Assembly (NCBI RefSeq): GCF_028368935.1
Contig: NZ_JAQNDK010000001.1
Span: 1,612,001 to 1,676,000, forward strand
DNA from: Sorangium aterium
Lineage (GTDB): Bacteria > Myxococcota_A > Polyangia > Polyangiales > Polyangiaceae
DNA: 64,000 bases
Reading direction: 5' to 3'
This document shows positions 46,212 to 55,353 of this stretch, one piece after another (positions within the stretch are counted from its first letter, which is position 1; the number at the start of each line of letters is the position of its first letter). The translations under genes and the position numbers were made by a program. The notes under the pieces were generated by a model. It had not been told where the DNA came from and searched no databases. It saw only the letters and a list, made by a program, of their open reading frames with translations.

Positions 46212-46604
46212 ATGAAGTACATCCTGATGATGAACACCCCGTGCGGGGGGCCGTACCAGGTCGCCAACTGGCAGCAGAAGGACTTCCAGGCGCACATCGC
46301 GTTCATGAAGAGCTTCCACAGGAAGCTCAGCGAGTCGGGCGAGCTCGTGGCGGCCGAGGGCCTGGCGGGGCCCGACCAGGCCAAGCTCGTGCGCGCAGGC
46401 AAGGACGGCGCGCCGATCACCGACGGGGTGTTCCCGGAGACCAAGGAGTTCCTCGCCGGGTACTGGATCGTGGACGTCGAGAGCCCCGAGCGGGCATACG
46501 AGATCGCCGCGCAGGCGTCCGCCGCGCCCGGCCCCGGCGGCGCGCCGCTCAACATGGGAATCGAGGTGCGAGAGGTGATGAGCGCGCCGCCCGTCGATCT
46601 CTAG
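46212..46604 (+). CDS. YCII-related (DGPF) protein
   Basis: A 130-residue protein of the YCII/DGPF family: KYILMMNTPCGGPYQ at the start, FMKSFHRKLSESGELVAAEGL in the middle, and AGYWIVDVESPERAYEIAA near the end. AAGGAG lies six nt upstream of the ATG. Its stop TAG shares one base with the GTG start of the sigma factor gene (TAGTG), so translation is coupled. DGPF genes are the standard companions and often the targets of ECF42 sigma factors. Confidence 0.92.
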   Translation: MKYILMMNTPCGGPYQVANWQQKDFQAHIAFMKSFHRKLSESGELVAAEGLAGPDQAKLVRAGKDGAPITDGVFPETKEFLAGYWIVDVESPERAYEIAAQASAAPGPGGAPLNMGIEVREVMSAPPVDL

Positions 46605-47866
46605 TGGCCTCTCCGTCCCAGGGCCCCACGGCCGAGCGCCTGCTGCGCGATCTCGCGCCGCAGGTGCTCGGCGCCGTCATGCGGCGATTCCGAGATTTCG
46701 GCGCCGCGGAGGACGCGGTCCAGGAGGCGCTGATCGCGGCGGCCACGCAGTGGCCGCGCGAGGGCGTGCCCGACGAGCCGCGCGCCTGGCTGATCCACGT
46801 GGCGTCGCGGCGCATCGCCGATCACGTCCGGAGCGAGGCGGCGCGCCGCCGCCGCGAGGCGATCGTGGTCAGCCTCGTGCCGCCCGAGCTGCAGATCGCC
46901 CTCGCCGCCGACAGCGACGAGGCGCCGCTCGAGGACGACACCCTCACCTTGCTGTTCATGTGCTGCCACCCCGCGCTGTCCACGCCGTCCGCGATCGCGC
47001 TGACCCTGCGCGCCGTCGGCGGCCTGACGACCCCCGAGATCGCAAGGGCGTTCCTGGTCCCGGAGGCGACCATGGCGCAGCGGATCAGCCGGGCCAAGCA
47101 GACCATCAAGGCGTCCGGCGTACCGTTCGAGCGGCCGACGCCCGAGGCGCGCGCGGAGCGCCTCGGCGCCGTCCTGCACGTGCTCTACCTGATCTTCAAC
47201 GAGGGTTACACCTCGAGCTCCGGCCCCGCGCTGCACCGCGACGATCTGTCGGGCGAGGCGATCCGCCTGACGCGCGCCGTGCACGCGCTCCTCCCGGACG
47301 ACGGCGAGGTCGCGGGCCTCCTCGCGCTCATGCTCCTGACCGACGCGCGGCGCGCGGCGCGGACCGGGCCTCTGGGCGAGCTGATCCCGCTCGCGGAGCA
47401 GGATCGAGGCCTGTGGGATCAGCGCGCGATCGCCGAGGGCGTCGCGCTCGTCACGGCGGCGCTGTCGAGGGGCTCGATCGGCGCGTACCAGGTGCAAGCC
47501 GCGATCGCGGCGGTGCACGACGAGGCGGCGCGGGCCGAGGACACGGACTGGCCGCAGATCCTGGCGCTGTACGGCGTGCTGATGCGGATGTCCGACAATC
47601 CCATGGTGGCGCTCAGCCACGCGATCGCGACCGCGATGGTGCACGGCCCTCGGGCGGGGCTCGATCTACTGAAGGCGCTCGACGCCGACGCGCGCCTCTC
47701 GGGTCATCACCGCCTCGACGCCGCCCGCGCGCACCTCCTGGAGCGGGCCGGCGATCGCGAGGCGGCGATCGCGCACTACAGGCGCGCGGCCAGCCGCACG
47801 ACGAGCGTCCCGGAGCAGAACTACCTGGCGACGCAGGCGGCCCGGCTGAGCGACGCGATGAGATAG
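46604..47866 (+). CDS. ECF42-type sigma factor with C-terminal TPR-like extension
   Basis: A 420-residue sigma factor. Region 2 at about 10-80 (FGAAEDAVQEALIAAATQWP, PRAWLIHVASRRIADHVR) and region 4 at about 115-165 (LTLRAVGGLTTPEIARAFLV) are followed by a long helical domain (about 170-420, DUF6596 type) with YLIFNEGYTSSSG and repeats ending LATQAARLSDAMR. This arrangement and the upstream DGPF gene match the ECF42 group, in which the C-terminal domain is needed for activity and no anti-sigma factor is used. The start is the GTG overlapping the DGPF stop. The AraC regulator gene follows after 12 nt. Confidence 0.93.
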   Translation: MASPSQGPTAERLLRDLAPQVLGAVMRRFRDFGAAEDAVQEALIAAATQWPREGVPDEPRAWLIHVASRRIADHVRSEAARRRREAIVVSLVPPELQIALAADSDEAPLEDDTLTLLFMCCHPALSTPSAIALTLRAVGGLTTPEIARAFLVPEATMAQRISRAKQTIKASGVPFERPTPEARAERLGAVLHVLYLIFNEGYTSSSGPALHRDDLSGEAIRLTRAVHALLPDDGEVAGLLALMLLTDARRAARTGPLGELIPLAEQDRGLWDQRAIAEGVALVTAALSRGSIGAYQVQAAIAAVHDEAARAEDTDWPQILALYGVLMRMSDNPMVALSHAIATAMVHGPRAGLDLLKALDADARLSGHHRLDAARAHLLERAGDREAAIAHYRRAASRTTSVPEQNYLATQAARLSDAMR

Positions 47867-47878
47867 ACTCGCTCGTCC

Positions 47879-48961
47879 ATGCCGTCTTCCCCGTCGCGGC
47901 CCACGGTGTCCATGGCCATCGTCGGCCGGGTGATCTCGTATGCCGCCTCTCGCGGGCTCCGCCACGGCGATCTTCTCGAGGTCGCCGGCGTCTCCGCCGA
48001 GTCGCTGACCGACGCGGACAGCCGCATACCGGTGACGTCGTTCGGCGCCCTGTGGGCGCACCTGGTACGCGCGCTCGACGATCCCGGGGCGCCCATCCGC
48101 CTCGCCGCGCGGACGCGCATGGAGGAGATGCACGTCATGGGCTTCGCGGTCATGACGAGCGCGAGCGCCCGTGAGGCGCTCGACCGTGTCGACCGCTACA
48201 TGGTGCTCCTGCAGGATACACCGCGCTGGGTGACCGATACCACGACGGACCGGGACGCTCCGTTCGCGGAGATGCACCGCGCGCCCCGCTTCACGCTGGG
48301 CGCGCGCGTCGCGACAGAGTGCAGCCTGGCGGTGTACATCCGTTGCTTCCGCCAGTGCGCTGGCGTCGAGTTCTCGCCGCTCCGGGTCTGCTTCCGCCAC
48401 GCCGCGCCGCGCGATCTCGCCGCGCACCGGGACTTCTTCCGCTGCCCTGTCGAGTTCGACGCGCCCCGCGATGGCTTTGCCTTCCCACCGTCGTTGCTGG
48501 ACCTCGTGCCTCGCGACGCGAACCCGGCCCTGAGCGCGTTCTTCCACCAGCACGCGGAGGAGCTCCGCCGCCGTCGCGTCGTTGACGCGTCGCCCATGTC
48601 CGCTCGGGCGCGTGACGTCATCGCGCACCTCCTCGCCTCGGGCGAGCCGTCGGCGACCGCCGTAGCGCGGCGGCTCGGGACGAGCGAGCGCACGCTGCGG
48701 CGGCACCTCGAGGACGAGGGGACGACGTTGCGGCAGCTCGTTGGCGAGGTGCGCCGTCAGACCGCCGAGGAGCTGCTCCGCGAGAGCGACACATCGATGT
48801 CGGAGATCGCCTTTGTGCTGGGGTTCTCGGAGGTGACGGCCTTCGCGCGGGCCTTCAAGCGCTGGTCCGGGAGGACGCCCGGCCGGTTCCGTGAGGACAC
48901 GCGCGGCGGCCGGGGGCGCCGCGCCGCCGCAGGCGTGGACCGCGCGGCGGACGGCGGCTGA
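47879..48961 (+). CDS. AraC-family regulator with N-terminal arabinose-operon-like domain
   Basis: A 360-residue transcription factor. Residues about 15-205 match the AraC-type ligand domain found in OruR/ArgR-like regulators (GLRHGDLLEVAGVSAESLTD, MGFAVMTSASAREALDRVDR). The C-terminal AraC DNA-binding domain (about 240-345) has two helix-turn-helix units: TAVARRLGTSERTLRRHLED and SMSEIAFVLGFSEVTAFARA. It begins 12 nt after the sigma factor stop and is probably part of that operon. The ligand is unknown. An ATG 11 codons in is possible, but neither start has a good ribosome site. Confidence 0.9.
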   Translation: MPSSPSRPTVSMAIVGRVISYAASRGLRHGDLLEVAGVSAESLTDADSRIPVTSFGALWAHLVRALDDPGAPIRLAARTRMEEMHVMGFAVMTSASAREALDRVDRYMVLLQDTPRWVTDTTTDRDAPFAEMHRAPRFTLGARVATECSLAVYIRCFRQCAGVEFSPLRVCFRHAAPRDLAAHRDFFRCPVEFDAPRDGFAFPPSLLDLVPRDANPALSAFFHQHAEELRRRRVVDASPMSARARDVIAHLLASGEPSATAVARRLGTSERTLRRHLEDEGTTLRQLVGEVRRQTAEELLRESDTSMSEIAFVLGFSEVTAFARAFKRWSGRTPGRFREDTRGGRGRRAAAGVDRAADGG

Positions 48962-49025
48962 CCGCTGGGGCGATGGGCCCGCCTGGCGCGGGGCCTCGGG
49001 CCGCGGCCGTCGAGCGCGCCCGGCC

Positions 49026-49325
49026 TCAGTACGATATCTCGGCGGCGGCGACCTTCTCTCTCGCCGCTTCCCACGACAGCGGGAGATCCCCCGCGCCGAC
49101 GGTCCACTGGGTCACGACGCCGTGGACGCTGACCGCGCTCGCCGCGCTCATCGCCGAGAGGTGGGCGTCCGACATCACGAACTTCCCCATCGCCTCTTCG
49201 TCCTTCCACACCGTGATGGTCCTTGCATAGCCGCACTTCGCCGACGTTCCGAGCGTGAAGCCGATCAGCCCTTCCTGCGCGGGCAGCTGGGCGAGGATGG
49301 GCCCCATCAAATCGATTCGAGACAT
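49026..49325 (-). CDS. ABM/DUF3291-like protein, module copy 1
   Basis: A 99-residue protein with the ferredoxin-like ABM pattern: PAQEGLIGFTLGTSAKCG, then RTITVWKDEEAMGKFVMSDAH, then VTQWTV. It is homologous to the C-terminal half of the lipoprotein at 61647 (about 40 % identity by eye, sharing R-T-x-x-V-W, A-M-x-x-F-V-M and H-L). It lacks the signal peptide and the first strand of that protein. The ATG at 49325 has GAGG a few nt upstream. The gene follows the membrane protein gene by 45 nt, the same order as in the second copy. Heme or small-molecule binding is possible in this superfamily but not shown here. Confidence 0.78.
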   Translation of the reverse strand: MSRIDLMGPILAQLPAQEGLIGFTLGTSAKCGYARTITVWKDEEAMGKFVMSDAHLSAMSAASAVSVHGVVTQWTVGAGDLPLSWEAAREKVAAAEISY

Positions 49326-49370
49326 GATGAACCTCATGACAGGGAAGTGAGTGATGTTGTCGGGTGCAAA

Positions 49371-49820
49371 TCAGCGATCGTCGACGCGCACGGGCGAGAC
49401 CACGCCGAAGACGAGCACGGGGAAGGTCCGCTGCAGGCGGCGAGACGTGAACTCCGTGCGCCGGCCGAAGCTCCTGACCGAGACGCGCGCGCCCACCGGC
49501 TGTCCGCTGCCGAGGGTCACGGCCCACATCGGGCTGCCGCCGTCCGGCCGCACGGCGAGGTAGGTATAGCTCCCCGCTGCGAGCCGCTCCTCGACGACGC
49601 CGACAACGGGCGCGAGGTCGCCGAGGGATCTCGATAGATCGCCGAGCGGGCTGCCGGGCGGCGCGTCTCCCGCGGCGTTCAGGTCAGCGTGCGTCCCAGG
49701 ATGCGCGGCGGAGTGGAAGCCGAGCCAGCTGCCGGCGGCCACGGGCCCGACCAGCAGGGCAGCGGCCACGAGGGCGCGGGTCCGAGGGAAGCGGGAGGTG
49801 CGGTGAGCGGCGAGCAGCAT
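49371..49820 (-). CDS. membrane-anchored NrfJ-like protein, module copy 1
   Basis: A 149-residue protein with one N-terminal transmembrane segment (ALVAAALLVGPVAAGSWLGF) and an outer domain. That domain has the pattern G-x-Y-T-Y-x-x-V ... W-A-V ... S-R-x-L-x-R-T-F (AAGSYTYLAVR, FTSRRLQRTFPVLVFG), which I recognise from the small beta-barrel domain of NrfJ-like proteins in nitrite-reduction operons. It is about 60 % identical by eye to the protein at 62315. No cytochrome gene is near. The function is unknown; the paired gene downstream suggests a two-component unit at the membrane. Confidence 0.75.
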   Translation of the reverse strand: MLLAAHRTSRFPRTRALVAAALLVGPVAAGSWLGFHSAAHPGTHADLNAAGDAPPGSPLGDLSRSLGDLAPVVGVVEERLAAGSYTYLAVRPDGGSPMWAVTLGSGQPVGARVSVRSFGRRTEFTSRRLQRTFPVLVFGVVSPVRVDDR

Positions 49821-49945
49821 GCCGGGAAGCTACGCCCCGCGGCTGGAGCCGGCCTTTGCCCGTACGGCCAAGTTGTTGGCCCGCTCGGCCACGCCTCCGG
49901 CGCCACCGACCCGACCCAGGTTGGGCGCCCCCCGGCCCAGGAGGC

Positions 49946-50012
49946 GACCTGACCCCGGTTGCGTCGGCCTGTGTGGTGACCTGACCCAGCTTGCGTCAGC
50001 TGACCCAGGGCG
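49946..50012. repeat. imperfect direct repeats of GACCTGACCC type
   Basis: Two 23-bp units with GACCTGACCC(C/A)G and TTGCGTC begin at 49946 and 49978, and related GACCCAGG pieces flank them. They lie between the module copy 1 and the hypothetical gene at 50037, both on the minus strand. Weak and degenerate. Confidence 0.55.
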
Positions 50013-50036
50013 AGTGGGTCAGACCGGGTCCGCCGT

Positions 50037-50882
50037 TCAATCCACGGGGAAATGTTCCGCTATCCAGGCCTCCCAGCCCGGCGCGACTCGGGTGGCCTCG
50101 AGGTAACGACCCAGCTGGTGGGCGTCATCGAAGGCAGACATTCCCCACAAGCGGAACGCGTCGACATAACCCATGTCGTCCTCAAAAGAATCGGCGAAGT
50201 CGGCGGGCTCCAGGCCGAGCTGCCAAGGCGCCTTGACGTAGCCGGCGCAGAGCAGTCGAGCCAGCGAAAGGAGCCCATTGCGAGGCTCGATCGGATCTGC
50301 GTCGCCGCTCGCGAGCGCTGTCGCGCACGCTCGCCACCCCTCCGGCACGGCGGGAGGCGTCCATCCGTCGCCTCTCCGCAGCTCGGCGACCTGGCGCGAC
50401 CAGAACCAGAGCTCGCGGGTGTTGTAGCGGGCCGCCTTCTCGGGCGTCTCGTACGATTCCCAGGGCCAACGCACGCCGTCCTGCTGGCCGACCCATATGG
50501 TGAAGGAGACGTCGCTCGCGATGAGCCCCTGCTCCAGGAGCGCCGAGCGACGCGAGGCCGCCGCGATAGGGTCCTCCCCGTCGCCGTCCTCCTCCTCGTC
50601 CTCTGCCCGATCATCCGTCGGGTGCAACACCTTGTGAACGGCCTCTGCCCAGGTGATCGGCGCGGGAGGGTGGCGTCGCAGGTAGGCGATGCGTGTCTCG
50701 CGGTCCGGCGCGAGCTGCTCGAGAAAGACGCCCCACATCCCCATCCAGTCTTCACCGGAGCCCATCCGCCAGCCGATCGTGTAGCGCTCGTAGTCGGGGA
50801 AGCGCTCCCACGGCGGAGCGATGTCGCCGTGCGCGTCGAGGTGCTGGCGGAGGCGGGAGCGACAACTCTCTTTCCAGTCCAT
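50037..50882 (-). CDS. hypothetical protein with acidic insert
   Basis: A 281-residue cytoplasmic protein that I do not recognise. It is rich in Trp and Tyr (for example YTIGWRMGSGEDWMGMWGVF and ELWFWSRQVAELRRG) and has a Glu/Asp run at about 92-105 (AEDEEEDGDGEDP). There is no signal peptide, membrane segment or known catalytic motif. The codon use is typical of the window, and the start at 50882 has GGAGGA upstream (AAGAGGAGGATTGTCGCC). It lies 21 nt after the coaA stop on the same strand, so it may be in the coaA operon. Confidence 0.75.
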   Translation of the reverse strand: MDWKESCRSRLRQHLDAHGDIAPPWERFPDYERYTIGWRMGSGEDWMGMWGVFLEQLAPDRETRIAYLRRHPPAPITWAEAVHKVLHPTDDRAEDEEEDGDGEDPIAAASRRSALLEQGLIASDVSFTIWVGQQDGVRWPWESYETPEKAARYNTRELWFWSRQVAELRRGDGWTPPAVPEGWRACATALASGDADPIEPRNGLLSLARLLCAGYVKAPWQLGLEPADFADSFEDDMGYVDAFRLWGMSAFDDAHQLGRYLEATRVAPGWEAWIAEHFPVD

Positions 50883-50903
50883 GGCGACAATCCTCCTCTT
50901 GGA

Positions 50904-51830
50904 TCAGAGCCGGCGGAGCTGCACGGCGCGCACCGCGTGGTCAGGCCCCTTCTCGAGCACGACGTCGGCGCGCGCGCGCGTCGGCAGGATGTTCTCGGTG
51001 AGGTTGGGGCCGTTGATCGTGCGCCAGATCTGCAACGCGAACGCGCGCGCCTCGTCGTCGTCCATCGCGGCATAGCGGTGGAAATAGGAGGTCGGGTCGC
51101 GGAACGCCGTGGCCCGCAGCGCGAGGAAGCGCTCGATGTACCATCGTTCGAGGTCGGCCTCGTCCGCGTGGACGTAGATCCCGAGGTCGAAGAAGTCGCT
51201 GACGGCGATCGCCGCGGTGCGGTCAGGGCCCTGCAGGACGTTCAGCCCCTCGAGGACCACGATGTCGGGCTGCCTCACGGTCTGCGCCTTCCCGACGACC
51301 ACGTCGTAGGTGGCGTGCGAGTACACGGGCACGTCGATCGCCTCGACGCCGGCCTCCAGGTCGGCGAGGAACTGCACGAGCCGCCGCAGATCGTAGCTCT
51401 CTGGAAAACCCTTGCGGTGCAGGCCGGCGCGCGAGGCGAGCACCGCGTTGGGGTACAGGAAGCCGTCGGTGGTCACCAGATCCACCCGCGGGTGGTCGGG
51501 CCACCGCGCGAGCAGCGCCTGCAGCACGCGCGCGGTCGTGCTCTTGCCCACCGCGACCGAACCCGCGATGCCGATCACGAAAGGCCGCCGCCCGACGGGG
51601 CGGCCGAGGAATGTGTCCTTCACGCGGCGGAGCTGCTGCGCCGCGCCGACGTGCAGGTTGAGCAGCCGGGAGAGCGGCAAGTAGATCGTCGCGACCTCGT
51701 CGAGCGAGAGCCGATCGTTGAGGCTCCGGAGGACCACGAGGTCGGCCTCGGTGAGGGGGAGCGGCGTGGCCGCGCGCAGGCCGGCCCACTGCGCGGCGGA
51801 GAAGACCTCGTAGGTCGTGACGGCATCCAT
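50904..51830 (-). CDS. coaA: type I pantothenate kinase
   Basis: A 308-residue kinase that phosphorylates pantothenate in the first step of coenzyme A synthesis. It has the P-loop [17 protein letters not shown] (about 86-100), [14 protein letters not shown], the family phrase [16 protein letters not shown], and [17 protein letters not shown] near the end. The length is normal for bacterial CoaA (about 310-320). The C-terminal LRRL is the usual close. It stands 44 nt from the outer-membrane protein gene upstream on the same strand, which is unrelated in function. Confidence 0.96.
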   Translation of the reverse strand: MDAVTTYEVFSAAQWAGLRAATPLPLTEADLVVLRSLNDRLSLDEVATIYLPLSRLLNLHVGAAQQLRRVKDTFLGRPVGRRPFVIGIAGSVAVGKSTTARVLQALLARWPDHPRVDLVTTDGFLYPNAVLASRAGLHRKGFPESYDLRRLVQFLADLEAGVEAIDVPVYSHATYDVVVGKAQTVRQPDIVVLEGLNVLQGPDRTAAIAVSDFFDLGIYVHADEADLERWYIERFLALRATAFRDPTSYFHRYAAMDDDEARAFALQIWRTINGPNLTENILPTRARADVVLEKGPDHAVRAVQLRRL

Positions 51831-51874
51831 GGTCGGTCGGGAGCGATAGTACGCTCCCCGCCCGCCGTCGTCGC

Positions 51875-53335
51875 TCAGAAGAAGCTGTAGAGGGACAGCT
51901 TGATACGCTCGTTGGTCGCGGTCACGTCGTCCGCGAACGTCTGCTCCGAGTACTGGAACGAGAGGCCCGCGCGGATCGCCGGCGTGATGTCGGCGAACAG
52001 GTTCCCGTCGATGTAGCGCGACTCGTGGAAGGCCGTGCGGAGCGCGCCGTAGCCGTTCTCCTCCGTCACCCGGTCGTTCGAGCCCTGGGTGTAGTTGCCG
52101 GAGATGGAGAAGCGCCCCGAGGGCGGCAGATAGTACTGGAGCCCGACCATGAACCCCGTCCAGCCGATCGTCTTCAGCTTGTTGTTCGCGTCGTACACAG
52201 CGAGGCCGTTGTCGATGTTCGGCGTATAGGTCGCTCCCTCCTCCGGGAGCGCCGGGTGCGGCACGTTGCTCGCGACGCCGACAACGTCCGAGATGCCCGT
52301 GCCCGTGAAGAACGAGCCGGTCAACGTCAGCGCGTTGCCGGACTCTTCAAGCGACTTGGCCGGGATGATCGGGAGCAGCGCATCGACGGAGATCCCGTAG
52401 CCGTTGGCCGAGCTCGACTCGACAGGGGCCGCCGCGTGCTCGTTGACCCTGAACTTGCGGAAGATGCCCGAGACGCCGAGCGTCAGCGGGTCGTGCAGCA
52501 TCCCGCCGGCGCCGAGCGTGTGGATCCCCTTCCAGCCGTTGAAGCCGACCTTCAACCCCGCCTGCATGTCCGGCACCTCGGAGTCGCGCTGCGGCGGCTT
52601 GAGGACGGCGGCGGCGAGCTCCACGTTGGCGGCGTCCCCCTTGAAGTTGTGGCCGACGCGCAGCTGCGGCATCCGCCCGAACACCTGGTTCATCACCGGG
52701 AAGAAGGACGTCGTGGCCGGGAAGAAGTACGGCTGCCACCCGAACAGGTGATAGCCCTGTCCAATCAACAGATCGACGTAGTCCGACTCGACCTTGATGT
52801 TGGCCTGACGCAGACGGAAGGTGCCGCTGCTCACCAGCGAGGCCTCGGAGACGGTGGGCGGCTGGTTGCCGAAGAAGTCGAGCTCCAGCATGGCCGTGGC
52901 CTTGATACCGGACACCTCGGGCGCGCTCACCTTGACGCCGAACCTGGAGTTCCGCGCCGTGAAGTGCGTGCGGCCGTGCGAGCCGGCGTAGGTGTCCTCG
53001 CGCTGGATCACCGTGGCACCCACCGACTCCCCAAAGCTCTGGGTGGAGTCGTGCATGATGTCGAACTCCGCCATCCCGTAGATCGTGGCCTTCCACTTGG
53101 AGGTCACCGGAACGGGATCCTTGGAGGCCGGCTTGACGGCCTCCGCCGGCGGCGCCGTCGGAGCGGCCACGCCCGCAGGCGGCGTGGCCGGCGCCTGCGC
53201 GTCCGTCGGCTGGGCCGGCGCAGCGGCCTGCGGAGCGGCGGCGTCCGGCGCCGGCGGGGGAGTCTGGGCGTGCGCGACCGCCGCCACGAAGAAAATCGAC
53301 GCACCGACTAGGTTCGCAACCTTCGATTGATTCAT
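51875..53335 (-). CDS. outer-membrane porin-like barrel protein
   Basis: A 486-residue exported protein. A signal peptide ([15 protein letters not shown]) leads to an Ala/Pro-rich segment (about 25-70) and then a long series of amphipathic strands ([40 protein letters not shown]), ending in KLSLYSFF with a terminal Phe. No plug or TonB box is visible, so it may be a passive channel. The ATG at 53335 begins the signal peptide; an ATG eight codons earlier is possible. It lies 173 nt downstream of the KDPG aldolase gene on the same strand and could be the outer-membrane entry for the acid sugar pathway, but this is only inferred from position. Confidence 0.8.
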   Translation of the reverse strand: MNQSKVANLVGASIFFVAAVAHAQTPPPAPDAAAPQAAAPAQPTDAQAPATPPAGVAAPTAPPAEAVKPASKDPVPVTSKWKATIYGMAEFDIMHDSTQSFGESVGATVIQREDTYAGSHGRTHFTARNSRFGVKVSAPEVSGIKATAMLELDFFGNQPPTVSEASLVSSGTFRLRQANIKVESDYVDLLIGQGYHLFGWQPYFFPATTSFFPVMNQVFGRMPQLRVGHNFKGDAANVELAAAVLKPPQRDSEVPDMQAGLKVGFNGWKGIHTLGAGGMLHDPLTLGVSGIFRKFRVNEHAAAPVESSSANGYGISVDALLPIIPAKSLEESGNALTLTGSFFTGTGISDVVGVASNVPHPALPEEGATYTPNIDNGLAVYDANNKLKTIGWTGFMVGLQYYLPPSGRFSISGNYTQGSNDRVTEENGYGALRTAFHESRYIDGNLFADITPAIRAGLSFQYSEQTFADDVTATNERIKLSLYSFF

Positions 53336-53508
53336 GTTCGAAGCCCCTGGGTTATCCATGGCGCCGGGAATCCCCTGCAAACGCCGCAACTATTGGTTTT
53401 AACTACGTTTTACGTCGCACCGCGCAGCGCGCGCACCACGCCCGTCTCCACCCGGGGAGCCGCTGGAATCGATAGGGTGAACGGCGGGCGCGCCTGCTGC
53501 GCGCTGCC

Positions 53509-54150
53509 TCAAGATGCGCGGCCCGCGTCGCAGAACGCGCGGGCGCGGGCGACGAGCTCGTCGCGCCGCCCGTCGCGCAGGAGCTTGAGATCCACGAGGT
53601 TGCCGCCGACGCCGACCGCCACCGCGCCCGCCGCGAAGAAGGTGCCCACGTTCTGCAGCGTCACGCCGCCCGTGGGCATGAGCGGGATATGGGGCAAAGG
53701 CGCCTTGAGCGCCTTGAGGTAGGAGGCGCCGCCGAGGGCGTCGCAGGGGAACACCTTCACGACATCTCCGCCCGCCCGGTGCGCCGCCACGACCTCGGTG
53801 GGCGTGAGCGCGCCGGGGGCGTGGACGACGTTCATCGCGACGCACGCCCTCACCGTCGCCTCGTCGAGCGCAGGGCTGACGACGAAGCGCGCCCCGGCCT
53901 CGACGCACGCCTCGGCGGTGCGCGCATCGAGGACCGTCCCCGCGCCGACCAGCGCCCGCTCGCCGTGGCGCGCGGCGACCTCGCGCACGACCTCCACCGC
54001 GCCGGGCACGGTCATCGTGATCTCGAGCACGTCGATCCCCCCCTCGAGGAGGGCCTCGACCGCCTGCAGCGCCTCGTCGGCCGAGCCGGCGCGCACCACA
54101 GGGACGATGCGGCCACGCGCGATCCACTCGAGCACAGAGCGCTTGTTCAT
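53509..54150 (-). CDS. eda: KDPG aldolase
   Basis: A 213-residue aldolase that splits 2-keto-3-deoxy-6-phosphogluconate to pyruvate and glyceraldehyde-3-phosphate. The Schiff-base Lys is in DVVKVFPCD (about 129-131), the Glu in VLEITMT, and the phosphate-binding PTGGV follows. IVPVVRAGSADEA is the typical start. The gene overlaps the KDG kinase gene by four bases (ATGA). It is the last gene of the hexuronate cluster before the porin gene. Confidence 0.95.
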   Translation of the reverse strand: MNKRSVLEWIARGRIVPVVRAGSADEALQAVEALLEGGIDVLEITMTVPGAVEVVREVAARHGERALVGAGTVLDARTAEACVEAGARFVVSPALDEATVRACVAMNVVHAPGALTPTEVVAAHRAGGDVVKVFPCDALGGASYLKALKAPLPHIPLMPTGGVTLQNVGTFFAAGAVAVGVGGNLVDLKLLRDGRRDELVARARAFCDAGRAS

Positions 54151-55244
54151 CGGTCCACCCGGGCCGTGCCCATCTTCATCGCCTTGAGCACCTCGTCGAG
54201 GGTCGCCATCGTCGTGTCGCCGGGCGTCGTCATCGCGAGCGCCCCGTGCGCCGCGCCGCAATCGACCGCCCACTGCGGCCCCTTGCCCATCAGGAAGCCG
54301 TAGATGAGCCCCGAGGCGAACGAGTCGCCGCCACCCACGCGATCGAAGATCTCCAGGTCCTTGCGCTCCGGCGCCTTGTAGAGCCGGCCGCCCTGGTACA
54401 GCACCGCGCTCCAGTCGTTGCGCGTCGCCGAGGTCGCGACACGGAGGGTCGTCGCCACCGCCTGGATGTTCGGAAATACCCCGATGACGCGCTCGATCAT
54501 GCTCTCGAACGCGCCGACGCGCAGGGTGGCGTGCCCCTCGTCGACGCCCTCGACCTCGAAGCCCAGGGCAGCCGTGAAGTCCTCCTCATTGCCCAGCATC
54601 ACATCGACGTACGGCGCGAGCGCTCGATTGACCTCCTGCGCGCGGGCCTGACCGCCGATCGACTTCCAGAGCGAAGGACGGTAGTTGAGATCGTAGGAGA
54701 CGACGACGCCGTGCCGCCTGGCCGCCTCCATCGCCTCCTTCGCCACGGAAGGCGTGGTCTCGGAGAGCGCGGCGAAGATGCCGCCGGTATGGAACCACCG
54801 CGCGCCCTGGGCGCCGAAGATCGTATCCCAGTCGATCTCGCCGGGCTTCAGCTGAGACGCGGCCGTGTGGCCACGGTCCGAGAGGCCGACCGCCCCGCGG
54901 ATGCCGAAGCCGCGCTCGGTGAAGTTCAGGCCGTTGCGCACGAGGCGCCCCACGCCGTCGTGCGTCGCCCAGCGGACGTGCGTGAGATCCACGCCGCCCT
55001 GCAGCATGAGATCTTCGAGCAGGCGGCCCACGGGGTTGTCCGCGAGGGCGGTCACGATGGCCGACCTGAGCTTGAAACAGCGGCGCAGGCCGCGGGCGAC
55101 GTTGTACTCGCCGCCTCCCTCCCAGGCGTGGAAGCTGCGGGCGGTGGAGATCCGCCCGTCGCCGGGATCGAGGCGCAGCATGACCTCGCCGAGGGAGACG
55201 AGATCCCAGCGGCAGGTGGAAGGATCACGGAGCGTGAAGGACAT
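54147..55244 (-). CDS. kdgK: 2-keto-3-deoxygluconate kinase (PfkB family)
   Basis: A 365-residue sugar kinase. The PfkB signature at the end is GGGDSFASGLIYGF, with the catalytic Asp. SLGEVMLRLDPGDG and GGGEYNVARGLRRC form the substrate side, as in known KDG kinases. It would phosphorylate 2-keto-3-deoxygluconate for the aldolase gene that overlaps it by four bases. The protein is about 40-50 residues longer than E. coli KdgK, with additions at the N-terminus and in the middle. The transporter gene upstream ends 109 nt before this gene starts. Confidence 0.92.
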   Translation of the reverse strand: MSFTLRDPSTCRWDLVSLGEVMLRLDPGDGRISTARSFHAWEGGGEYNVARGLRRCFKLRSAIVTALADNPVGRLLEDLMLQGGVDLTHVRWATHDGVGRLVRNGLNFTERGFGIRGAVGLSDRGHTAASQLKPGEIDWDTIFGAQGARWFHTGGIFAALSETTPSVAKEAMEAARRHGVVVSYDLNYRPSLWKSIGGQARAQEVNRALAPYVDVMLGNEEDFTAALGFEVEGVDEGHATLRVGAFESMIERVIGVFPNIQAVATTLRVATSATRNDWSAVLYQGGRLYKAPERKDLEIFDRVGGGDSFASGLIYGFLMGKGPQWAVDCGAAHGALAMTTPGDTTMATLDEVLKAMKMGTARVDR

Positions 55245-55353
55245 GGATCACTTGCAGGGGTGCGGGCCGCGTGGCCGGAGAGCTGGTGGACAAGCAGGGT
55301 TCAAGGGGCCGCCGCCATCGCGGAGATGCGATGAGGCGCGTCGATGCCGGTGA

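Noticed and set aside
49371-49820. Reading the membrane protein as part of a nitrite reductase operon
   Set aside because: No cytochrome c, heme lyase or nitrite reductase gene is in the window; only the small-barrel motif is shared.
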